Origin: Patiria pectinifera
Lineage: Eukaryota > Echinodermata > Asteroidea > Valvatida > Asterinidae
Assembly: GCA_029964075.1 (NCBI GenBank)
Contig: CM057135.1
Coordinates: forward strand, 14,224,863 to 14,288,862
DNA: 64,000 nucleotides
Reading direction: 5' to 3'
Below, piece after piece: positions 23,004 through 34,700 of this stretch. The notes beneath the pieces were generated by a model. It saw only the letters and a list, made by a program, of their open reading frames with translations. It was not told the origin of the DNA and made no database searches. The position numbers were made by a program, and so were the translations under genes. The stretch's first letter is position 1. The number at the start of each line of letters is the position of its first letter.

Positions 23004-26000
23004 GTAGCTTTATCCAACCTTTTTTCATTGTTAAGTTACAAATACTGTTTCAGGTCACTTATAGAAGTTACTTGTCACAAAAATCAGGTGTGTGCTCGAA
23101 ATATTAATTAAAATGCTAAATACTGACTAATTAGTGTCATTCTTAAGTAACTTTATCCGACTTTTTTGCATTCTTAAGTAGCCTTTTTTGGTATCAGTGG
23201 GTCAATCTCAACATTGAAGTCCAAAAACGGCGCTTTTGCGCGACGTTAATTTAACTCGAAATTTTGGACACTTGACCATGGTCCCCTGACCCCCATCCGA
23301 CCTGGGGCAACTTAAGAATGGCCATTTCGGAACTGCCACCCGACGGGCAATCGATTGGTACCATCAAACCTTTTGTGCTCAAATTGTTAATTTAACTCAA
23401 CCTAGCTCCCGGTCTAATGTATATCTATGCCCTGACTGTCTGTGATATTTAGTGATATTAGTGCATTAATAATGTTCTTAATATATTATGTATATATGTG
23501 CTCATCTATGAAAGACCTATTAACTTCAGTGGTGTGTTCAATATAAACTATGTGAAAGCGATTAAAATGGGCAAAAAAGTCATTAATTTCGCAATAATAC
23601 TCACTGTCCACTGTGGGTACAGTGCAGATGTAGTTTTTTTGGGGCGGGTGGGTTTTTTTTTCATGCTTGATACCCACTTCCTATACAAAATATCCCTCAA
23701 ATGACCCAATGCATCACCTCTGAAGTGGGCGCAATCATATTCCAAAATTTCGATTTCATCCCCATTATCATCCCCCCCCCCCCCGCTAGCATGGGTGGTT
23801 TGATGTCGCTACGATTGGTTGTGTATTGGTCCCAATTGCCCGATTGGCCTGAGTACCCATAGATGATTGCTTAATTGGCCTGTGCACTCGTGTATAAACA
23901 ACTCATGAACACACACAAACACCCTTGCTTTTTTCTTTATAAGAATAGTGGGAATGAAGCAAAATGTTTGTTATTGTATTCACTTACTCAGATCCTTCAC
24001 TGAAGCCTTGGATTGTTATGGTTGCTGTGTTTTCAGTTGTCATCATCTGTAAATGAATGGAAACAAAAGTGATGAAGTTAAATTATATTTGTGAAATTAT
24101 GATCAGGTTAGAAAAAAGCATGATAACAGTAGGCCTGGGCAAGTAGTGGATTTCTCGAATAGAATGCTTGCAAGGAAATTACTTGTAGTAGTCTAGTATA
24201 TATTTGCAATAGTGAGTAGTTAAGTTAATTCGCATAAAAGCAGAAAAATCGCATGTATGTTGATACGATGGGAAGTAACTATACAAGCAAATGTAGTTCA
24301 GGTTGCATGATATTCTTGAGCACTGAGTGGCCTTACTATACACAATTTGTTGACACTGACCTTTTTTTTGCTAGGGAGAGAGAGGTAGCCGTGAAGCTTA
24401 AAGGGAAAATACAACATTTGCAAGCATTGAAAAATAAAACTACCAAGTTTTTACGAAATACGTTACAGGATGTTGGTAAATGACAATCTAAAGCATTTTG
24501 TAAAATTATTGCACCTGATGTGAGGTCATTTTCAAGTAAGTGGTATTTTTTTTTATATATTTCCAATGGTGGTCGGCCGACCACCGTTGGAAAAAAACCG
24601 AACTATTTTTCAACTGCTGCTCCAAATTTACCATTTTTTCAGTCGAAATTTTGTTTGCAATTGGTTCCATGTTCATGAATGGGGGCAGGCCAGCTAGACT
24701 GGTTCCCTTACCGTACAATTTTCCGGCATCTATAAATTGATCTATTTCATTTTCAGTGGAGTCAGGGAACTACACTACTTGGACATTTTTGTTTTTCTTG
24801 GTTTTTCCAGCATTTTCGAACACAAAACTTCAAACTTGTCAGTGGAACAATAATTTGATCAATAATACTAACCCCTCAAATAGTTCAGTTCTGAAAATTA
24901 AAGCAAAAGCCAATGATGTACATTCCCTTTAAAGCCTAAATTGCTACTTGCGAGTACCTGCTTATACTTGTGGGAGGACGAGTACTCAAGCAGATGGAAA
25001 ACCACGAGTAGAACAAGCAACATAAGGTAGTCATGAGTATAAATTGAGTAATCGAGTTATTAGTGATGAGTATAAATCATGTTGCTAGGTGCTGGAGGGA
25101 GTAAAATATTTGCAAGGTTAGAATAGAAGTCAGTTAGTGGAGGGTGACGTCTTAAAATATGTGTTTTACCTTCAGTGAGGTTTACTGGGTGCTGTTGATG
25201 TTTAATTTCTCTCTGAATGGCTCGCAATAAACATTGGTGATCTGGACAGTTTACCTCTACGCAGGAATGGGTAGTTGTGAAGCGTCCTTCCAGAGGTTAT
25301 TGCAATTTTCTTGGTTCCACTGTTGTCTTCAAGTTCCAAGATTTTGCCTTTGGAATCGGGTGTTTCTTTGAGGGGTGAGAGCTGTTGGGTTGAATGAATA
25401 AAACACAATGACATTATAAAGTAAGCGTAGTGAAGTTTTATGTTACCCGGTAGTTTGCAGTCTCAATCTTTAAGGCTGATTGTTGACAAAGTTGATTGTC
25501 TTGTATTGAAAAACTAGAATGCTAAGGTTTGGAATGACAATTGTAATTAGATATTGAAATAAATGCATTTTTTGTGCTTATTGATGCATGTAAGTATTGT
25601 TTTTTTTTTCGAAGGTTACTTAAGAAAAAGCAATGTAGTGGTGTGTGGCTTTTTTATCTATTATATAATGCAGTTTGATTTAGTTGAAATTGAAAAAAAG
25701 AAAGATTTTTTTTATAACCGACATTATTGACGCATTGGCTGTGGTGTCGGTGGCAATTTTTATGGAGTGTAAAATTGCAGACCTTACAAACATACAACAG
25801 TTAAAGAGAAAAGTCTTCAGAAATGTATGGAATTAGAAATATTATACAGAGGAAAGTGTACAATATCAACAAGCAATGATGTTTTTGAGGATTTTTGTGT
25901 AAATCAGCATAGAAAAAAAGTGATGTTTTCAAAAAATAACAGTGAAGGATTAGGTATTGAAAATGCTGATGTATTTATATGCAGTGAAATAGTTGTTATA

Positions 26001-26013
26001 CAGAGTAGTATAA
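23004..26013. other. Stretch without recognisable genes
   Basis: No supported gene. Short repeated motif CTTAAGTA-CTTTATCC occurs at about 23000, 23145 and 23175. A palindrome lies at 24560-24593. Small open frames (for example 24253-24483 and 25827-26084) show no motif I recognise. Confidence 0.45.
24560..24593. repeat. 34-bp near-perfect palindrome
   Basis: Centre GGTGGTCGGCCGACCACC, extended outward by CCAAT/GTTGG and TTT/AAA with a single mismatched pair. No loop. Confidence 0.9.
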
Positions 26014-26220
26014 AATGGGGGGAGGGTACGGCGACAAAATGGAAAAATGTGTGGCAAGTCTGGACACGTCGCTCGGGTTTCTAAAAATAAATCTCACGGC
26101 GACAAAATGCCCAAAATCTTTTTGTCTCTAAGTTGTTGGGGGTTCTAGACTTTATAGGGACTCAGCCGGCACCAGACCAATCTCCCAATATGTCTTTAAA
26201 TATTTCAGTCTAGGCACCAG
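26014..26220 (+). repeat. Left terminal inverted repeat, outer part
   Basis: Matches the reverse complement of 58860-59089: AATGGGGGG, GCGACAAAAT, ATGTGTGGCAAGTCTGGACA, AATAAATCTCACGGCGACAA, GTTGTTGGGGGTTCTA, and CCAATCTCCCAATATGTC. The last 11 bases (26210-26220) are the target duplicated by the RTE insertion. Confidence 0.92.
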
Positions 26221-27758
26221 CTTACTGCTTACTGGTCCCGTAGCCCGCCGGGGTCGTAGGGGCGCTGCATGGATGAGCGTTTGATCAACTGCTTCCACCT
26301 CTGACGGTCGTGAGCAAGGGCCTGTGTTGTGGCAAAGCTTTCCCTGGTCCATTCGGCGATGTTGTCTGTCCACTTTTCCCTCTGTCTGCCCCGTCTCCTC
26401 CTTCCCTGCACTGTACCTTGGAGGATGGTCTTTGACAATCCGCTTGCTCTCCTTACATGTCCGTACCACCTCAGTTTCCTTTTCTCCACCGTGGTCAGTA
26501 GATCTACATACCGGCTGACATGTTGTCTGATGGTTCTTCGGACTTCCTCATTTGTAATGTGGTCTGTGTAAGAGTCACCAAGGACTCTTCTAAAGCATCT
26601 CATTTCCACTGCTTGGATCTTCTTTTGCAGTACTGCTGTTAGTGTCCATGACTCACATGCATACAGGAAGATTGAGAGGACCAGTGCGTGCAGGAGCTTT
26701 AGCTTGGATTTGAGAGCGATGTTCTTGTCTCTCCAGATTGGCCTGAGTTTTTGCTGTTACTGCTGTTGTTTGTGCAGCTCTTGCGAGGATTTCAGTCCTT
26801 GATCCCTCCTCACCGATGATGGCGCCGAGGTATTTTGAACTGTTTCACTGTCCCTAGCTCTTGGCCTCTGACTGTGATCTTCCTCGTGATTGGCTCCGTG
26901 CTGTTTGTCATCAGTTTGGTTTTTTTCTGCACTAATCTCCATGCCGTATCTGGAGGATGCTTCATCCAGACAGTTCACCAAGTTGGCGAATACTTCTTCC
27001 TTCCCTGCCAATCCGTCAATATCATCGGCAAAGCGAAGATTTGTGATGATCCGCCCTCCAATGCCTACTGAGCCGGCATAATCTTCAAGGGCATCTGTCA
27101 TTATACGTTCCAGGAAAATGTTGAACAGTGTGGGCGACAGGAGGCAGCCTTGACGGACTCCAACAGATGTTTTGAACCATTCACCCACTGTGCTTTGAAC
27201 AAGTGCCGCACTGCTAGCCTTGGCGTACAGTTGCCTGATGATTTGGATCAGCTTCTGTCCCGTGTTGTATTTCTTCATTGTGGCCCAGAGTGCGTCATGC
27301 CACACCCTGTCGAACGCCTTCTTAAAATCAATGAAGACATGGTAGATATATTGCTGATGTTGACTGTATTTTTCGCACAAAACCCGCACATTGAATATTT
27401 GTTCTGTGGTACTTCTTCCACTGCGAAAGCCGGCTTGTTCTTCGGCGATAATTTCTTCAGCCTGAGGTTTCAGCCTGTTCAAGATGATCTTCAGCATCAC
27501 CTTGCTTGCGTGGCTGATTAGGCTGATAGTTCTGTAATTTTGACATTGCTGTAGGTTGCCTTTTTTTTTGGAAGCATAATGATAAGTGACTGTGTCCAAG
27601 GTGTTGGCCACTCTCCAGTTTGCCATATCTTGTTGCAAATTTTGGTGAGGATGTCTGTCACTGTATCTCCTCCGTGTTTTATTACTTCAGCAGGGATGTT
27701 GTCTACTCCTGCAGCTTTCCCACTCTTTAATGATTTGATAGCTGCTTCAACCTCCTCA
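26221..27758 (-). mobile_element. RTE-type LINE, 5'-truncated, in the left inverted repeat
   Basis: The insertion has exact 11-bp duplications CTAGGCACCAG at 26210-26220 and 27759-27769. Without it the left inverted repeat reads continuously like the right one. Minus-strand coding starts with the region before RT (SLKSGKAAGVDNIPAEVIKH), shifts frame at an A9 run near 27560, then gives NYRTISLISHASKVML, EQAGFRSGRSTTEQIF, VFIDFKKAFDRVWHD (motif A), QGCLLSPTLFNIFLE and LRFADDIDGLAG (motif C). After another shift near 26840 comes the RTE-like tail KRKLRWYGHVRRASG and GRRRRGRQREKWTDNI. The 3' end finishes in two CAGTAAG units at 26221-26234. Confidence 0.92.
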
Positions 27759-27849
27759 CTAGGCACCAGACCAGGCTTCTTACTCTCTGACATCAGTCGC
27801 CGTCTTGAAGATCTCTATTTATACTCACAGCGACTGGTGCGCGAGTCTA
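27759..27849 (+). repeat. Left terminal inverted repeat, inner part
   Basis: Continues the inverted repeat after the RTE insertion: CAGTCGCCGTCTTGAAGATCT and ACTCACAGCGACT match the reverse complement of about 58799-58870. Similarity stops at GCGCGAGTCT. Confidence 0.9.
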
Positions 27850-27937
27850 ATGTATATTGCTTTTACCCAAATTGCTGACTGAATAGTATGCCGGCCCATT
27901 GACTGTATACAATGGCTGTTCACCACCTGTCAGTGCC

Positions 27938-28176
27938 AGGTGCTATAACAATGGCTGTTTACTCAAAATTTATTTTGTCAGGTCACGGTCATGATTTTCT
28001 CATTAAAAAAAAAGAAGCTTTGTCTTGTGTTATGACTAAGGGTTGCGTCGAGGTGTGCTAGGTGCTATAACAATGGCTGTTTACACAAAATATATTTTGT
28101 TAGGTCACGGTCATGATTTTCTCATTACAAAAGCTTTGGCGTGTGTTATGACTAAAGGTTGCGTCGAAGTGACTCG
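27938..28176 (+). repeat. Two tandem copies of a ~122-bp unit
   Basis: Both copies run from AGGTGCTATAACAATGGCTG through TAGGTCACGGTCATGATTTT-type sequence to GGTTGCGTCGA. The first has a longer poly-A. It lies between the left inverted repeat and the satellite. An open frame at 28043-28318 (91 codons, plus) runs through the second copy into unique sequence; I do not recognise its product and doubt it is real. Confidence 0.8.
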
Positions 28177-28702
28177 GCAATCTCTATCGCCTAAAATAAC
28201 TATGCGCTTGATTCTAGATTCATTTCACCGTAGAACTGCGACACGCAAACATTGTCAGTGCTTTTTAAGAGATTTTCTGGAGCTAAAGTTTGTTAGACAC
28301 AAGACCAATCATCGCTAAAAGGTATGTTTTATTTAATAGGTGTTGTTTATATGTAAATTGTATGACGGTATCAGAATATGTGAAAATAATTCTTGATTTT
28401 GTTTACCCCTTTTTCAGAATCTATTCTGTGAATCGACAGAAGTGTTCAAGCTTTTAGAGCAAACCCAAGAAATTAAGTTACTTCACTGTTGAAAGGATAT
28501 TTTGACTAGATTTTTAGTTAAATTAAGAGAGTGATAAACTCTACAGTAGGTTTTTACTCTTAAACTTATTTTGTTTTGTATTTTGCAGAACTGAAGAAGA
28601 ACTCTGACAGGAGGAATTCTATCAGAGAGGACTACAGAACATCTAACAACTAGTACCCTCTATAAACTATCTTTAAATATACCGGTAAGCGATGATATGC
28701 GA
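28177..28702. other. AT-rich DNA between tandem duplication and satellite
   Basis: No recognisable gene or RNA. It presumably belongs to the Polinton's left arm or to whatever brought the satellite. Confidence 0.4.
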
Positions 28703-31700
28703 TGACCCGTGACAAGTGGTGTCTATTGTATCAGGTCCAAGTCTGACCGTGACAAGTGGTGTCTATAAAATTAGGTCTATGATCTATTGAGTGTAGTTTC
28801 TATTGTATCAGGTCCAAGTCTGACCCGCAACAAGTGGTGTCTATTGTATTAGGTCTATGATCTATTGAGTGTGGTTTCTATTGTATCAGGTCCAAGTCTG
28901 ACCCGTGACAAGTGGTGTCTATTGTATTAGGTCTATGATCTATTGAGTGTAGTTTCTATTGTATCAGGTCCAAGTCTGACCCGTGACAAGTGGTGTATAT
29001 TGTATTAGGTCTAGATCTATTGAGTGTAGTGTCTATTGTATCAGGTCCAAGTCTGACCCGTGACAAGTGGTGTCTATTGTATTAGGTCTATGAATTATTG
29101 CGTGTAGTTTCTATCGTATCAGGTCCAAGTCTGACCCGTGACAAGTGGTGTCTATTGTATTAGGTCTATGATCTATTGAGTGTAGTTTCTATTGTATCAG
29201 GTCCCAGTCTGACCCGTGACAAGTGGTGTCTATTGTAGCAGGTCTATGATCTATTGAGTGTAGTTTCTATTGTATCAGGTCCAAGTCTGACCAATGACAA
29301 GTGGTGTCTATTGTAGCAGGTCTATGATCTATTGATGTAGTTTCTATTGTATCAGGTCCAAATCTTACCCGTGACAAGTGGTGTCTATTGTATCGGGTCC
29401 AAGTCTGACCCGTGACAAGTGGTGTCTATTGTATTAGGTCTATGATCTATTGAGTGTAGTTTCTAGTGTATCAGGTCCAAGTCTGACCCGTGACAAGTGG
29501 TGTCTATTGTATTAGGTCTAGATCTATTGAGTGTAGTTTCTGTTGTATCAGGTCCAAGTCTGACCCGTGACAAGTGGTGTCTATTGTATTAGGTCTATGA
29601 ATTATTGCGTGTAGTTTCTATCGTATCAGGTCCAAGTCTGACCCGTGACAAGTCTCGTCTATTGTATTAGGTCTATGATCTATTGAGTGTAGTTTCTATT
29701 GTATCAGGTCCAAGTCTGACCCGTGACAAGTCGTGTCTATTGTATTAGGTCTATGATCTATTGAGTGTAATTTCTATTGTATCAGGTCCCAGTCTGACCC
29801 GTGACAAGTGGTGTCTATTGTAGCAGGTCTATGATCTATTGAGTGTAGTTTCTATTGTATCAGGTCCAAGTCTGACCCATGACAAGTGGTGTCTATTGTA
29901 GCAGGTCTATGATCTATTGATGTAGTTTCTATTGTATCAGGTCCAAGTCTGACCCGCAACAAGTGGTGTCTTTTGTATTAGGTCTATGATCTATTGAGAG
30001 TAGTTTCTATTGTATCAGGTCCAAGTCTGACCCGCAACAAGTGGTGTCTATTGTATTAGGTCTATGATCTATTGAGTGTGGTTTCTATTGTATCAGGTCC
30101 AAGTCTGATCCGTGACAAGTGGTGTCTATTGTATTAGGTCTATGATCTATTGAGTGTAGTTTCAATTGTATCAGGTCCAAGTCTGACCCGTGACAAGTGG
30201 TGTCTATTGTATTAGGTATATGATATATTGAGTGTAGTTTCTATTGTATCAGGTACAAGTCTGACCCATGACAAGTGGTGTCTATTGTATCAGGTCCAAA
30301 TCTTACCCGTGACAAGTGGTGTCTATTGTATCGGGTCCAAGTCTGACCCGTGACAAGTGGTGTCTATTGTATTAGGTCTATGATCTATTGAGTGTAGTTT
30401 CTATCGTATCAGGTCCAAGTCTGACCCGTGACAAGTGGTGTCTATTGTATTAGGTATATGATCTATTGAGTGTAGTTTCTAGTGTATCAGGTCCAAGTCT
30501 GACCCGTGACAAGTGGTGTCTATTGTATTAGGTCTAGATCTATTGAGTGTAGTTTCTAGTGTATCAGGTCCAAGTCTGACCCGTGACAAGTGGTGTCTAT
30601 TGTATTAGGTCTATGATCTATTGAGTGTAGTTTCTATTGTATCAGGTCCAAGTCTGACCCGTGACAATTGATGTCTATTGTATTAGGTCTATGATCTATT
30701 GAGTGTAATTTCTATTGTATCAGGTCCCAGTCTGACCCGTGACAAGTGGTGTCTATTGTAGCAGGTCTATGATCTATTGAGTGTAGTTTCTATTGTATCA
30801 GGTCCAAGTCTGACCCGCAACAAGTGGTGTCTATTGTATTAGGCCTATGATCTATTGAGTGTAGTTTCTATTGTATCAGGTCCAAGTCTGACCCATGACA
30901 AGTGGTGTCTATTGTAGCAGGTCTATGATCTATTGATGTAGCTTCTATTGTATCAGGTCCAAATCTGACCCGTGACAAGTGGTGTCTATTGTATTAGGTC
31001 TATGATCTATTGAGTGTAGTTTCTATCGTATCAGATCCAAGTCTGACCCGTGACAAGTGGTGTCTATTGTATTAGGTCTATGATCTATTGAGTGTAGTTT
31101 CTATTGTATCAGGTCCAAGTCTGACCCGTGACAAGTGGTGTCTATTGTATTAGGTCTATGATCTATTGAGTGTAGTTTCTATTGTATCAGGTCAAATTCT
31201 GTCCCACGACAAGTGGTGTCAATTGTATCCGGTCTATGCTCTATGCGTGTAGCTTCTATTGTATCAGGTCCAAGTCTGACCCGCAACAAGTGGTGTCTAT
31301 TGTATTAGGTCCATGATCTATTGAGTGTAGTTTCTATTGTATCAGGTCCAAATCTGACCCGTGACAAGTGGTGTCTATTGTATCAGGTCCAAGTCTGACC
31401 CGTGACAAGTGGTGTCTATTGTATTAGGTCTATGATCTATTGAGTGTAGTTTCTATTGTATCAGGTCCAAGTCTGACCCGTGACAAGTGGTGTCTATTGT
31501 ATTAGGTCTATGATCTATTGAGTGTAATTTCTATTGTATCAGGTCCCAGTCTGACCCTTGACAAGTGGTGTCTATTTTAGCAGGTCTATGATCTATTGAG
31601 TGTAGTTTCTATTGTATCAGGTCCAAGTCTGACCCGCAACAAGTGGTGTCTATTGTATTAGGTCTATGATCTATTGAGTGTAGTTTCTATTGTATCAGGT

Positions 31701-34700
31701 CCAAGTCTGACCCATGACAAGTGGTGTCTATTTTAGCAGGTCTATGTTCTATTGATGTAACTTCTATTGTATCAGGTCCAAGTCTGACCCGTAACAAGTG
31801 GTGTCTATTGTATTAGGTCTATGATCTATTCAGTGTGGTTTCTATTGTATCAGGTCCAAGTCTGACCCGTGACAAGTGGTGTCTATTGTATTAGGTCTAT
31901 GATCTATTGAGTGTAGTTTCAATTGTATTAGGTCCAAGTCTGACCCGTGACAAGTGGTGTCTATTGTATTAGGTCTATGATCTATTGAGTGTAGTTTCTA
32001 TTGTATCAGGTCCAAGTCTGACCCGTGACAAGTGGTGTCTATTGTATTAGGTCTATGATCTATTGAGTGTAGTTTCTATTGTATCAGGTCCAAGTCTGAC
32101 CCGTGACAAGTGGTGTCTATTGTATTAGGTCTATGATCTATTGAGTGTAGTTTCTAGTGTATCAGGTCCAAGTCTGACCCGTGACAAGTGGTGTCTATTG
32201 TATTAGGTCTAGATCTATTGAGTGTAGTTTTTATTGTATCAGGTCCAAGTCTGACCCGTGACAAGTGGTGTCTATTGTATTAGGTCTATGATCTATTGAG
32301 TGTAGTTTCTATTGTATCAGGTCCAAGTCTGACCCGTGACAAGTGGTGTCTATTGTATTAGGTCTATGATCTATTGAGTGTAGTTTCTAGTGTATCAGGT
32401 CCAAGTCTGATCCGTGACAAGTGGTGTATATTGTATTAAGTCTTTGATCTATTGAGTGTAGTTTCTATTGTATCAGGTCCAAGTCTGACCCGTGAGAAGT
32501 GGTGTCTATTGTATTAGGTCTATGATCTATTGAGTGTAGTTTCTATTGTATCAGGTCCAAGTCTGACCCGTGACAAGTGGTGTCTATTGTATTAGGTCTA
32601 TGATCTATTGAGTGTAGTTTCTATTGTATCAGGTCCAAGTCTGACCCGTGACAAGTGGTGTCTATTGTATTAGGTCTATGATCTATTGAGTGTAGTTTCT
32701 ATTGTATCAGGTCCAAGTCTGACCCGTGACAAGTGGTGTCTATTGTATTAGGTCTATGATCTATTGAGTGTAGTTTTTATTGTATCATTTCCAAGTCTGA
32801 CCCGTGACAAGTGGTTTCTATTGTATTAGGTCTATGATCGATTGGGTTTAATTTCTATTGTATCAGCTCCAAGTCTGACCAGTAACAAGTGGTGTCTATT
32901 GTATTAGGTCTATGATCTATTGAGTGTAGTTTCTATTGTATCAGGTCCAAGTCTGACCCGCAACAAGTGGTGTCTATTGTATTAGGTCTATGATCTATTC
33001 AGTGTGGTTTCTATTGTATCAGGTCCAAGTCTGACCCGTGACAAGTCGTGTCTATTGTATTAGGTCTATGATCTATTGAGTGTAGTTTCTATTGTATCAG
33101 GTCCAAGTCTGACCCGTGACAAGTCGTGTCTATTGTATTAGGTCTATGATCTATTGAGTGTAGTTTCCATCGTATCAGGTCCAAGTCTGACCCGTGACAA
33201 GTGGTGTATATTGTATAAGGTCTATGATATATTGAGTGTAGTTTCTATTGTATCAGGTCCAAGTCTGACCCGTGACAAGTGGTGTCTATTGTATTAGGTC
33301 TATGATCTATTGAGTGTAGTTTCTATTGTATCAGGTCCAAGTCTGACCCGTGAGAAGTGGTGTCTATTGTATTAGGTCTATGATCTATTGAGTGTAGTTT
33401 CTATTGTATCAGGTCCAAGTCTGACCCGTGACAAGTGGTGTATATTGTATTAGGTCTATGATCTATTGAGTGTAGTTTCTATTGTATCAGGTCCAAGTCT
33501 GACCCGTGACAAGTGGTGTCTATTGTATTAGGTCTATGATCTATTGAGTGTAGTTTCTATTGTATCAGGTCCAAGTCTGACCCGTGACAAGTGGTGTCTA
33601 TTGTATTAGGTCTATGATCTATTGAGTGTAGTTTCTATTGTATCAGGTCAGAGTATGACCTGTGGCAAGTGGTGTCTATTGTATTACGTCTATGATCTAT
33701 TGAGTGTAGTTTCTATTGTATCAGGTCCAAGTCTGACCCGTGACAAGTGGTGTCTATTGTATTAGGTCTATGATCTATTGAGTGTAGTTTCTATTGTATC
33801 AGGTCCAAGTCTGACCCGTGACAAGTGGTGTCTATTGTATTAGGTCTATGATCTATTGAGTGTAGTTTCTATTGTATCAGGTCCAAGTCTGACCCGTGAC
33901 AAGTGGTGTCTATTGTATTAGGTCTATGATCTATTGAGTGTAGTTTCTATTGTATCAGGTCCAAGTCTGACCCGTGACAAGTGGTGTCTATTGTATTAGG
34001 TCTATGATCTATTGAGTGTAGTTTCTATTGTATCAGGTCCAAGTCTGACCCGTGACAAGTGGTGTCTATTGTATTAGGTCTATGATCTATTGAGGGTAGT
34101 TTCTATTGTATTAGGTCCAAGTCTGACCCGTGACAAGTGGTGTCTATTGTATTAGGTCTATGATCTATTGAGTGTAGTTTCTATTGTATCAGGTCCAAGT
34201 CTGACCCGTGACAAGTGGTGTCTATTGTATTAGGTCTAGATCTATTGAGTGTAGTTTTTATTGTATCAGGTCCAAGTCTGACCCGTGACAAGTGGTGTCT
34301 ATTGTATTAGGTCTATGATCTATTGAGTGTAGTTTCTATTGTATCAGGTCCAAGTCTGACCCGTTACAATTGATGTCTATTGTATTAGGTCTATGATTTA
34401 TTGAGTGTAATTTCTATTGTATCAGGTCCCAGTCTGACCCGTGACAAGTGGTGTCTATTGTATTAGGTCTATGATCTATTGAGTGTAGTTTCTATTGTAT
34501 CAGGTCCAAGTCTGACCCGTGACAAGTGGTGTCTATTGTATTAGGTCTATGATCTATTGAGTGTAGTTTCTATTGTATCAGGTCCAAGTCTGACCCGTGA
34601 CAAGTGGTGTCTATTGTATTAGGTCTATGATCTATTGAGTGTAGTTTCTATTGTATCAGGTCCAAGTCTGACCCGTGACAAGTGGTGTATATTGTATTAG

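Noticed and set aside
24253..24483. A possible exon near 24370 (acceptor-like T-run followed by CTAG and a Lys-rich frame)
   Set aside because: No partner exon or recognisable protein; AT-rich DNA yields such patterns often.
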